DNA from: Vreelandella sedimenti
GTDB taxonomy: Bacteria; Pseudomonadota; Gammaproteobacteria; Pseudomonadales; Halomonadaceae
DNA length: 64,000 nt
Direction: 5' to 3'
Assembly: GCF_013416325.1 (NCBI RefSeq)
Contig: NZ_JACCGK010000016.1
Location: forward strand, 1-64,000
Shown: piece by piece, positions 1-10,832 of the stretch
Numbering within the stretch: the first letter of the stretch is position 1
How the letters are laid out: the number at the start of each line of letters is the position of its first letter
Translations under genes and position numbers: made by a program
The notes under the pieces: generated by a model
What the model was told of the DNA's origin: nothing
The model's database searches: none
Seen by the model: the letters and a program-made list of their open reading frames with translations, nothing else

Positions 1-2299
<2,299 letters not shown>

Positions 2300-2503
2300 A
2301 AATGTTTTCCTTAGTGAGCGGGCAGTGGCGCCGCCAAGTTAAAACCGGGTATAAATCATTCAAGTAGACGCAGCTTTGAAGCGAAGTAGAAAAGAAAGTT
2401 CAGCACGAAAGAGTAGACACAAAACAGTTGCTTATTATTTGCACGGTTTGTGCAATATGGTGAATGCAGCCATTATATATGGACAACAAGCTAGGGATGG
2501 AAC

Positions 2504-3607
2504 ATGTCGAAATTGTCGGACGAGGATTACCGTAGTATTCCACTCAATGCCACCTTGGCGCTCGCTGCGTTGGTAGTGATCATCGCTGGAATGAAAGCAG
2601 GTGCTGATTTGTTAGTGCCGTTGCTGCTCGCGATATTTATCGCAGTAGTGTGTACTTCACCGGTGCAGTGGCTGCATCGCTGTGGTTTAAGCATGCGAAT
2701 GTCGGCATTTCTAACATTGATGGTATTGTTGGCGTTTATATCGCTGATTGGCCTGCTGGTGGTCAATAGCTTTAGTACCTTCGTGACGGCGTTGCCGGAA
2801 ATTGAGTCGCGGCTTTATGAACAGTATTGGAACTTGCTCAATGCACTCTCCTCTCGGGGGTTAGCGATTAATCCCGACCAGATCAACTCGCTCTTTGAGG
2901 GGGAAGATGAAGGCTCCTGGATGCCGGCGCTATTGAGTCAGCTTGGCAATCTCTTCATGCAAGGCATCATTGTTGGACTGCTGGTCATCTTCATGCTGTT
3001 CGAGACGTTGAACGTGCGCGATAAAATTTCCCGCGCACTGGAAAATCCGGCACCTAGCTTGAAGCGTTTTAGTGAGTTCAGCTTAACGCTGAAGCGCTAT
3101 CTAGCCGTAAAAACCATGATTAGCCTGGCCACCGGGGCGCTGGTATGGCTCTCTTGCATGATTGTAGGCGTGGATTTTCCTCTGTTGTGGGGCGTGTTGG
3201 CCTTTGCACTCAACTTTATTCCCAATATTGGCTCCGCGCTGGCGGCGATACCCCCCGTGTTGTTGCTGCTGGTCGCCCAAGACGGCGGCGCTTTTCAGGC
3301 GTTGCTGCTAGCCTCTGCTTATTTGGTCATCAACTTTGTGCTCGGCAACCTGATTGAACCGCGGGTAATGGGGCAAGCGTTGGGGCTTTCGACATTTGTG
3401 GCGTTTTTATCGCTGGTGGTATGGGGGTGGATCTTTGGTGCGGCGGGGATGCTGCTTTCAGTGGTACTAACGATGACGTTGAAGATCGCACTTGATAGTC
3501 ACCCACAAACACGTTGGATCGCTAGGCTGTTAGGGCCTGGAAAGCGCCGTGTAAAAGATCTTCGGGTAAGCGATGCGAGTCTACCGCCGTGGAAACGCAA
3601 AAATTAG
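2504..3607 (+). CDS. AI-2E family transporter (PerM-like membrane protein)
   Basis: A 367-residue integral membrane protein with about seven or eight hydrophobic segments. These include a double N-terminal hairpin (residues about 18-75), a central soluble region (about 85-145) and a conserved C-terminal block with PNIGSALAAIPPVLL and NLIEPRVMGQALGLS. That last block is the hallmark of the AI-2E/PerM family (PF01594). Members are variously proposed to be exporters or Na+/H+ antiporters, so the substrate cannot be named. Such genes are common in halophiles. An AGGGATGG ribosome site precedes the ATG. Confidence 0.9.
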   Translation: MSKLSDEDYRSIPLNATLALAALVVIIAGMKAGADLLVPLLLAIFIAVVCTSPVQWLHRCGLSMRMSAFLTLMVLLAFISLIGLLVVNSFSTFVTALPEIESRLYEQYWNLLNALSSRGLAINPDQINSLFEGEDEGSWMPALLSQLGNLFMQGIIVGLLVIFMLFETLNVRDKISRALENPAPSLKRFSEFSLTLKRYLAVKTMISLATGALVWLSCMIVGVDFPLLWGVLAFALNFIPNIGSALAAIPPVLLLLVAQDGGAFQALLLASAYLVINFVLGNLIEPRVMGQALGLSTFVAFLSLVVWGWIFGAAGMLLSVVLTMTLKIALDSHPQTRWIARLLGPGKRRVKDLRVSDASLPPWKRKN

Positions 3608-3633
3608 GAAGGAAATTTAGCGAAGGCGTGTTA

Positions 3634-3652
3634 CCGCCGACAGAGTCGGCGG
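3634..3652. terminator. Hairpin between convergent genes
   Basis: A 7-bp stem (ccgccga / tcggcgg) with a 5-base loop lies between the convergent transporter and trxA genes. It lacks a strong T tract in either direction, so it may be a weak bidirectional terminator. Confidence 0.5.
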
Positions 3653-3675
3653 CTATTACAAGTGCTACACATTCA

Positions 3676-3999
3676 TCAGGCGTTTTGTTCGATGAACTGC
3701 GTCAGTTGTGACTTAGATTGCGCGCCAACCAGTGAAGCGACTTTGGTGCCGGATTTAAACAGCATGACGGTAGGTACACCGCGTACACCTTGCTCGGCAG
3801 CAATTTCTGGTGCGTCGTCTACATTGACGCTAACAACTTTCAGGCTTTCCTGACGTTCTGCAGCCACTTCATCAACGACCGGGGCCATGACCTTGCATGG
3901 GCCACACCAGGGCGCCCAGAACTTCATTAGCACAGGCTGTTCAGCGTTGAGGACTTCTTGCTCAAAATTGGCGTTGGTGACATCAACATTATTAGCCAT
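3676..3999 (-). CDS. trxA: Thioredoxin
   Basis: A 107-residue cytoplasmic disulfide reductase with the classic fold and a WCGPC active site (Cys32, Cys35). The conserved cis-Pro region is present (VRGVPTVMLFKSG). Length and sequence are those of thioredoxin 1. It supplies electrons to ribonucleotide reductase, methionine sulfoxide reductase and PAPS reductase, so its position two genes from cysH is functionally coherent, though trxA and cysH are not in one operon. The ATG has a GGGAGAAG ribosome site. Confidence 0.95.
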   Translation of the reverse strand: MANNVDVTNANFEQEVLNAEQPVLMKFWAPWCGPCKVMAPVVDEVAAERQESLKVVSVNVDDAPEIAAEQGVRGVPTVMLFKSGTKVASLVGAQSKSQLTQFIEQNA

Positions 4000-5365
<1,366 letters not shown>

Positions 5366-5399
5366 GCTCTTTTAAACAAAGCCTAAGCGCCAGTGAGCA

Positions 5400-6020
5400 T
5401 TAGTGCTGCAAATGCAGCCCGCATTCGCGCTTCTCTTCCACCTTGGTAGGGTCGAAGTAATCGAAGTTATTGGGCAGATTATGTGCCTGTAGATACTGGT
5501 ACATATCTTTGGCGCTCCACTGCAGCAACGGGGCAACTTTCAATAGGCCATCGCTGTTGCGGCTAACCGGCTGCATTTTTGCGCGCTCGGGGGTGTCCTC
5601 AGCGCGCAGTGCGGTGAACCATACGTCGGGCTGCATTTCACGCAGCGCACGCTCGAAGGGCTCGATTTTAACTTCCTGAGTAAAGGCTGCGTGGCGCGGG
5701 TCATCGATACCCGGCATGGGGCCTTCCAGCGCCTCGCGGTGGGCGCGAGTGCGCCGGGGTACAAAGCTCACGATGTTCAGGTTGAGTTGTTGAATCACTT
5801 CTTCAGCGAATTGATAGGTCGCTTCGGTGTTGTAGCCGCTGTCCATCCACACAATGGGAATATCCGGGCGCACCTGGGTCACCATATGAAGAATCACCGC
5901 CTCAAAAGGGCGAAAGTTGGTGGTGCAAATAGGTCGTGCACCCTGGGCCAGCGCCCACTCAACTAACCCTTGAGGATTATTTGCGAAATCTCTGTTAATC
6001 GCTTCAAGCTCTGAGGACAT
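5400..6020 (-). CDS. cysH: Phosphoadenosine phosphosulfate (PAPS) reductase, short form
   Basis: A 206-residue protein of the PAPS/APS reductase family, which reduces activated sulfate to sulfite. The C-terminal RECGLHLQH carries the catalytic-cysteine motif ECGLH. There are no CC pairs, so it is not the iron-sulfur APS-reducing type. The protein is shorter than the roughly 240-residue E. coli enzyme, and its N-terminal nucleotide loop reads TTNFRPFEAV instead of SSSFG. I recall closely similar short proteins from marine gammaproteobacteria. It converges with cysB. Confidence 0.87.
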   Translation of the reverse strand: MSSELEAINRDFANNPQGLVEWALAQGARPICTTNFRPFEAVILHMVTQVRPDIPIVWMDSGYNTEATYQFAEEVIQQLNLNIVSFVPRRTRAHREALEGPMPGIDDPRHAAFTQEVKIEPFERALREMQPDVWFTALRAEDTPERAKMQPVSRNSDGLLKVAPLLQWSAKDMYQYLQAHNLPNNFDYFDPTKVEEKRECGLHLQH

Positions 6021-6137
6021 ACTGCCTCCTAATCGGAAATTAAATAATACTGCCTAGGCTACCAAACAGGAGGCAGCGAACCCCAATACCGTTTAGTTTG
6101 GCTTTTATATTCCTTTTTGATATAGAGCTCGCGCTGC

Positions 6138-7490
6138 TTATTCCAAAGCGCCAATAAGGTGACGAATTTTATCCAGTGTCTCGGTGTACTCTTCGTCCGC
6201 TTGAGAGTCTGCTACTAAGCCCCCGCCGCCCCATACATGCAGTCTTCCCGCCTCGGCAACCATAGTGCGGATAGCGATGGAGGTATCCATGCTGCCACGT
6301 ACATCGACATAGCCAAGGCTGCCGCAATAAACACTGCGTTGGCAGGGTTCTAGTTCATCGATGATCTGCATCGCGCGAATTTTAGGTGCGCCGGTAATGG
6401 AGCCGCCAGGAAAGGCTGCCTTAAGCAGTGCCAGCGGGGTGTAGTTGCCGGCCAGCGTTCCCTGCACCACGCTAACTAGGTGGTGCACATTAGGGTAGCT
6501 CTCTAAGCGACATAGCTGCGGAACGCGAATGGAGCCTGGCTGGCAGACACGACCCAGGTCATTGCGCAGCAGGTCAACGATCATCACATTTTCAGCGCGA
6601 TCTTTAGTGCTGCTCAATAGCTGTGCCGCCAGCGCCTGATCCTCTTCAAGCGTGGCCCCTCGCGGGCGCGTACCTTTAATCGGCCGTGTTTCGACCTCGC
6701 CGTTGCTGCACTGAATAAACCGCTCGGGTGAAAGTGACAGTACGGCCTTATCGCCCCAGGCCATAAAACCTGAATAGGGTGTGGGGGTCGCTTTACGTAA
6801 CTGCAGGTACGCCTGCCACTCATCCCCTTGGTAGTCGGCATAAAAGCGTTGAGCCAGGTTGATCTGATAGCAGTCACCTGCTCGAATATAGCGCTGCACG
6901 GCGTTAAAGCGTGCGACGTATTGGGTGTGGCTAAGTTCTGCTTTAAAGGTATTCGTTAATGTAAACGCGCTCGTTGGCTCTGGGGTCTTGGTAAGCCAGC
7001 TTTTCACCTGTTCACGACGCTGCGGGGTAGCGATTAACCACGCCTGCTGGGCCATGTGATCCAGGGTGATACACCAGTCGTAAAGCCCCAGGCGGGATTG
7101 CGGTAACGTTACTGGGCATGCCTGGGAGCTCTGAATCGATAAGGTTCGCCCTAAATCGTAGCCCCAGTAACCTATTAGCCCGCCTAAAAAAGGGAGTTCA
7201 CTGGTTTTATTAGGGATATTCAGTTGATCCAGTAGCCACTGCTGAAGGGCAAACGCATCGTTAGCCAAGTGCGCCGGGGGGTTAAGCTGATCTGACGCAA
7301 TACTCGCTACGCCATGGTGGGCAACTTCCAGCGTAGCAAGCGGGTCGCTGCTGATAATATCAAAGCGACCGGTGGCGATAGGGCGGCCACTATCGAGCAG
7401 CACCGCGCCGGGCCTGGCACGTAGGCCGGCGAATATTCCCAATGGGTCGGGTGAATAGGGCAGGGCAGTTATCGTCAACGCCTGGTTCAT
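6138..7490 (-). CDS. pabB: Aminodeoxychorismate synthase component I
   Basis: About 450 residues of the chorismate-utilising family. With PabA it converts chorismate and glutamine to 4-amino-4-deoxychorismate for folate synthesis. Family motifs in the C-terminal half include CYQINLAQRF, ETRPIKGTRPRG, AENVMIVDLLRNDLGR, FPGGSITGAPKIRAMQIIDELEP and GGGLVADSQADEEYTET. The KGT motif with PIKGTR supports PabB over TrpE. The open frame starts 33 bases further upstream, but ATG 7490 has a better spaced ribosome site and a typical N-terminus. Confidence 0.92.
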   Translation of the reverse strand: MNQALTITALPYSPDPLGIFAGLRARPGAVLLDSGRPIATGRFDIISSDPLATLEVAHHGVASIASDQLNPPAHLANDAFALQQWLLDQLNIPNKTSELPFLGGLIGYWGYDLGRTLSIQSSQACPVTLPQSRLGLYDWCITLDHMAQQAWLIATPQRREQVKSWLTKTPEPTSAFTLTNTFKAELSHTQYVARFNAVQRYIRAGDCYQINLAQRFYADYQGDEWQAYLQLRKATPTPYSGFMAWGDKAVLSLSPERFIQCSNGEVETRPIKGTRPRGATLEEDQALAAQLLSSTKDRAENVMIVDLLRNDLGRVCQPGSIRVPQLCRLESYPNVHHLVSVVQGTLAGNYTPLALLKAAFPGGSITGAPKIRAMQIIDELEPCQRSVYCGSLGYVDVRGSMDTSIAIRTMVAEAGRLHVWGGGGLVADSQADEEYTETLDKIRHLIGALE

Positions 7491-7639
7491 TAAGCAAACG
7501 CCTGGCCGGTAAAAGGGCTGCATATGTTAGAGGTCGTTGAAGATCGGCACCAGTCGCACGATTGACGCATTTCTCACGCTCGGAAGAGGATTGTTGACAC
7601 TGATTTCGCAGATAGACTTTTTGCCTACTACGAAAGATG

Positions 7640-7656
7640 TATAAAGTCGCTTTATA
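7640..7656. promoter_or_regulatory. Inverted repeat upstream of the propionate regulator
   Basis: The sequence tataaag-tcg-ctttata is a 7-bp perfect inverted repeat just upstream of the proposed -35 box. It could be a second operator or an activator site; this is inferred from symmetry and position alone. Confidence 0.35.
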
Positions 7657-7662
7657 AGCAGG

Positions 7663-7691
7663 TTGACGGCGGTGGTTCGCGGGGCTAAAGT
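7663..7691 (+). promoter_or_regulatory. Candidate sigma-70 promoter of the prp operon
   Basis: TTGACG at 7663-7668 and TAAAGT at 7686-7691 are separated by 17 bases. Transcription would begin near 7698, placing the palindrome at 7706-7719 immediately downstream, where a bound repressor would block initiation or clearance. Confidence 0.5.
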
Positions 7692-7705
7692 TTCGCTATG
7701 TTTCT

Positions 7706-7719
7706 AATTGTCGACAATT
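7706..7719. promoter_or_regulatory. Perfect palindrome, probable GntR-regulator operator
   Basis: aattgtcgacaatt is a perfect 14-bp palindrome ending five bases before the regulator's ATG. Its TTGT-CG-ACAA core fits the GT...AC half-site pattern of FadR-subfamily GntR operators. Autoregulation of the whole operon is the simple interpretation. Confidence 0.65.
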
Positions 7720-7723
7720 TGCC

Positions 7724-8467
7724 ATGAGCTTACCCGTTTCTTCTTCTTATTCCGATACCTCGCCGCATGAAATGCCAACCCCTGAAGTACGCACGCTCGC
7801 CGAGCGGGTATTTCATCAGTTGCAGGATGCCATCGTACGCGGCGAGCTTGCTCCCGGCAGTAAGATCACCGAGCCGGGGTTGTCTAAAACCTACGGTATT
7901 TCACGTGGGCCGCTGCGCGAGGCGATGCGCCGCCTGGAAGCACACCGCCTCATCGAGCGCGTTCCCCATGTGGGTGCCCGGGTGGTTAAGCTCTCGATGA
8001 AGGAGCTTTTAGAGCTGTTTGACCTGCGTGAAGCCCTGGAAAGTATGGCGGCGCGCTTGGCGGCGGAGCATATGTCGCCGGCAGAGGTGCAAGGCTTGCG
8101 TGATGTGCTGGCGCTGCACGAAAGCCAAGCCGATCTAAAGCGTGGCGAAGCTTACTACCAGCGCGAAGGCGATCTCGATTTTCACTACTGCATCGTTCAG
8201 GGCAGCCACAACAAAATGCTAATGAACCTGCTCTGTGATGACCTTTACTACCTTGTGCGCCTTTATCGCACTCAGTTCAGTGCCAGCGGCACGCGACCGC
8301 AGCGCGCCTTTGTCGAGCACCATCGCATTGTTGATGCCATTGAAGCTGGCGATGCGGAGCTGGCCGAGCTGCTCATGCGCCGCCATGTCAGCGCCTCCCG
8401 CGCCAATGTGGCGGATCGCTATGCAGCGACCCTAGAAGAGTCAGCATCTAAATCGCAAAGCTCTTAA
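7724..8467 (+). CDS. GntR-family (FadR/FCD) regulator of the methylcitrate operon
   Basis: A 247-residue regulator with an N-terminal winged helix (about residues 20-90, with GSKITEPGLSKTYGISRGPL as recognition region) and an alpha-helical FCD ligand domain (about 95-230) with metal-binding histidines. It lies 48 bases ahead of prpB, as in Pseudomonas, where a GntR protein controls prpB-prpC-acnD-prpF-prpD. Likely effectors are methylcitrate-cycle intermediates. There is no clear ribosome site. A nine-codon reading frame (ATG 7698) ends in TGA overlapping its ATG, so translational coupling is possible. Confidence 0.85.
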   Translation: MSLPVSSSYSDTSPHEMPTPEVRTLAERVFHQLQDAIVRGELAPGSKITEPGLSKTYGISRGPLREAMRRLEAHRLIERVPHVGARVVKLSMKELLELFDLREALESMAARLAAEHMSPAEVQGLRDVLALHESQADLKRGEAYYQREGDLDFHYCIVQGSHNKMLMNLLCDDLYYLVRLYRTQFSASGTRPQRAFVEHHRIVDAIEAGDAELAELLMRRHVSASRANVADRYAATLEESASKSQSS

Positions 8468-8515
8468 TCACGCAGCTAAAACATAACTAGAAATTAGCAA
8501 TAGGAGAAACGCCCC

Positions 8516-9406
8516 ATGTCCCAGATGACTCCCGGCGCCCGGTTTCGAGCCGCGCTTGAGGCTAACCGTCCGCTGCCGATCTTAGGCACCATTAATGCTT
8601 ATACAGCGTTGATGGCCGACAAAGTAGGCCATCAAGCCATTTACCTCTCTGGTGGCGGCGTAGCTAACGCCTCGTTCGGCTTGCCGGATCTGGGCATGAC
8701 GACCATGAATGATGTGGTGGAAGATGCCCGCCGTATCTGCGGCGCTACCGAGCTGCCGCTGTTGGTGGATATCGATACCGGCTGGGGCGGTGCCTTCAAT
8801 ATCGCCCGCACCATGAAAGAGATGCAGCGCGCTGGCGTGGCCGCGGTACATATGGAAGATCAGGTCGCGCAAAAGCGCTGTGGACACCGCCCCAATAAGG
8901 CGATTGTCTCCCAGCAGGAGATGGTCGACCGCATTAAAGCGGCAGCGGATGCCAAGATCGATCCCGACTTCTATTTGATTGCCCGCACCGATGCGTTTCA
9001 AAAAGAGGGGCTTGATGCGGCCATTGAGCGTGCCAACGCCTGCGTTGAAGCTGGTGCAGATGCCATCTTCGCTGAAGCGGTTCATACCCTGGATGATTAC
9101 AAAGCCTTCTGTGAACGGGTCAACGCGCCCATTTTGGCTAACATCACCGAGTTTGGCGCTACCCCGCTGTTTACCCAATCCGAGTTGGGCGAGGTTGGCT
9201 GTCGCATGGTGCTTTACCCGCTCTCGGCCTTCCGCGCCATGAACGCCGCGGCACTGCAGGTCTATCAAAGCATCCTCGACAACGGCCACCAAAAAGACGT
9301 GGTGCCGCTGATGCAAACCCGCGACGAACTCTACGATTTTCTCAATTACCACGACTTTGAGCAGAAGCTGGACGCGCTGTTTGCCGAGAAAGGCGATGAC
9401 CAATAA
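8516..9406 (+). CDS. prpB: 2-Methylisocitrate lyase
   Basis: A 296-residue enzyme of the isocitrate lyase/PEP mutase superfamily that splits 2-methylisocitrate into pyruvate and succinate, the last step of the methylcitrate cycle. The catalytic KRCGH motif is present ([10 protein letters not shown]), as are the metal-site segment [11 protein letters not shown] and the ARTDA strand. The start has an AGGAGA ribosome site. It is the first enzyme gene of the operon, so propionyl-CoA is probably detoxified or used as carbon source through this route. Confidence 0.96.
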   Translation: MSQMTPGARFRAALEANRPLPILGTINAYTALMADKVGHQAIYLSGGGVANASFGLPDLGMTTMNDVVEDARRICGATELPLLVDIDTGWGGAFNIARTMKEMQRAGVAAVHMEDQVAQKRCGHRPNKAIVSQQEMVDRIKAAADAKIDPDFYLIARTDAFQKEGLDAAIERANACVEAGADAIFAEAVHTLDDYKAFCERVNAPILANITEFGATPLFTQSELGEVGCRMVLYPLSAFRAMNAAALQVYQSILDNGHQKDVVPLMQTRDELYDFLNYHDFEQKLDALFAEKGDDQ

Positions 9407-9454
9407 ACCGCCAGTTAAGATGAAACGCAGTTGGAAATGATTTCTTCTGCAAAC

Positions 9455-9556
9455 TGGTGAGAGGGCAGGTTTCCGCGAGGGCGCTGTGCCCCCTCCCTGG
9501 GCGCTACTTTTGTTATCCATGACAAAAGACCCTCGCTTCAACCTGCCCTCTCACCA
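9455..9556. repeat. Long imperfect palindrome between prpB and prpC
   Basis: Perfect 17-base arms tggtgagagggcaggtt (9455-9471) and its complement (9540-9556) enclose a second pair, gcgaggg / ccctcgc (9475-9481 and 9530-9536), and an inner cttttgt / acaaaag hairpin (9507-9513 and 9522-9528). As RNA it would form a stable branched structure. It may be a repetitive extragenic palindrome, an mRNA-processing site, or a small palindromic mobile element. Confidence 0.75.
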
Positions 9557-9637
9557 AGATAGCTTTGCCGAAAGTTTAATGAACGACCTTATTCATAAAT
9601 CGATAGTAAAAATAAAAGCAGTAATAGGAGACACACC

Positions 9638-10765
9638 ATGGCTGATAAACCCGCAACAGGAGCAGGACTGCGTGGCCAGAGCGCTGGTTCCACCGCGCTG
9701 TGTACGGTAGGTAAAACAGGTTCAGGCCTGACCTACCGTGGATTCGATATCAAAGAGCTCGCTGAAAAAGCCAAATTTGAAGAGGTCGCTTACCTGCTGT
9801 TAAAAGGCAAGCTGCCCAACCAGGGCGAATTAGATCACTACATCAGCAAGCTCAAAAGCCTGCGCGGCTTGCCCGATGCGCTGAAAACGGTGCTTGAGCA
9901 GATTCCCAAAGACGCCCACCCGATGGACGTAATGCGCACCGGCACCTCAATGCTGGGCAATCTGGAAACCGAGGAAAATTTTGATCAGCAACAAGATGTT
10001 GCGGATCGGCTGCTGGCTGTGCTGCCCTCGATTATTTGCTACTGGTACCGCTTCTCCCACGATGGCGTGCGCATCGATACCGAAACGGATGATGACTCGG
10101 TAGGCGGTCACTTTTTGAATATGTTGCGCGGCGAGCCCGCTTCTGAACTGCATGCGCGGGTCATGAACGTATCGCTGATTCTTTACGCCGAGCATGAATT
10201 CAATGCCTCTACCTTTACTGCAAGGGTATGCGCCTCGACGCTTTCCGATATGCACTCCTGCGTGACTGGTGCGATTGGGTCGCTGCGCGGCCCACTGCAT
10301 GGTGGCGCCAACGAAGCGGCCATGGCGATGATCGAGGATTGGCAGTCGCCGGAAGAAGCAGAAAGCAAGATCATGGGCATGCTGGAGCGTAAGGATAAGA
10401 TTATGGGTTTTGGGCATGCGATTTATCGTGAGTCCGACCCGCGCAACGCGATTATCAAGCACTGGTCCAAGAAGCTCTCTGACGATGTGGGCGATAAGGT
10501 GCTTTACCCGGTTTCTGAACGGGTCGAAGAGGTCATGTGGCGTGAGAAGAAACTATTCTGTAACGCAGACTTCTTCCACGCCAGCGCTTATCACTTTATG
10601 GATATACCCACCAAGCTGTTTACGCCGATTTTTGTCTGCTCGCGGCTGACCGGCTGGGCGGCGCATGTATTTGAGCAGCGCGCCAATAACCGCATTATTC
10701 GCCCTAGCGCCGATTACACTGGCCCTGAGAAGAGCGAATGGGTGCCGATAGAAGCGCGAGACTGA
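9638..10765 (+). CDS. prpC: 2-Methylcitrate synthase
   Basis: A 375-residue citrate-synthase family enzyme that condenses propionyl-CoA with oxaloacetate. Family motifs include GLTYRGFDIKELAE, the first catalytic His region GPLHGGANEAAM and the second, GFGHAIYRESDPRN. The C-terminal RIIRPSADYTGP is typical of PrpC and GltA. The length and operon position between prpB and acnD separate it from housekeeping citrate synthase. A TAGGAGA ribosome site precedes the ATG. Confidence 0.95.
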   Translation: MADKPATGAGLRGQSAGSTALCTVGKTGSGLTYRGFDIKELAEKAKFEEVAYLLLKGKLPNQGELDHYISKLKSLRGLPDALKTVLEQIPKDAHPMDVMRTGTSMLGNLETEENFDQQQDVADRLLAVLPSIICYWYRFSHDGVRIDTETDDDSVGGHFLNMLRGEPASELHARVMNVSLILYAEHEFNASTFTARVCASTLSDMHSCVTGAIGSLRGPLHGGANEAAMAMIEDWQSPEEAESKIMGMLERKDKIMGFGHAIYRESDPRNAIIKHWSKKLSDDVGDKVLYPVSERVEEVMWREKKLFCNADFFHASAYHFMDIPTKLFTPIFVCSRLTGWAAHVFEQRANNRIIRPSADYTGPEKSEWVPIEARD

Positions 10766-10775
10766 ACCGCTTGCT

Positions 10776-10804
10776 GCCCGGTGACTTGGACACCGGGCTT
10801 TTTT
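10776..10804 (+). terminator. Intrinsic terminator between prpC and acnD
   Basis: A perfect 8-bp stem, gcccggtg / caccgggc, with a 7-base loop is followed by six T residues. It lies inside the operon and so would act as a partial terminator reducing expression of acnD-prpF-prpD. Confidence 0.85.
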
Positions 10805-10832
10805 CAGCCCCCTTCTTGTGAGTCTGTCTGCT

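Noticed and set aside
8582..9541. 319-codon minus-strand frame opposite prpB
   Set aside because: It lies antisense to a certain prpB with typical codon-shadow composition and covers part of the palindromic gap; no ribosome site or family.
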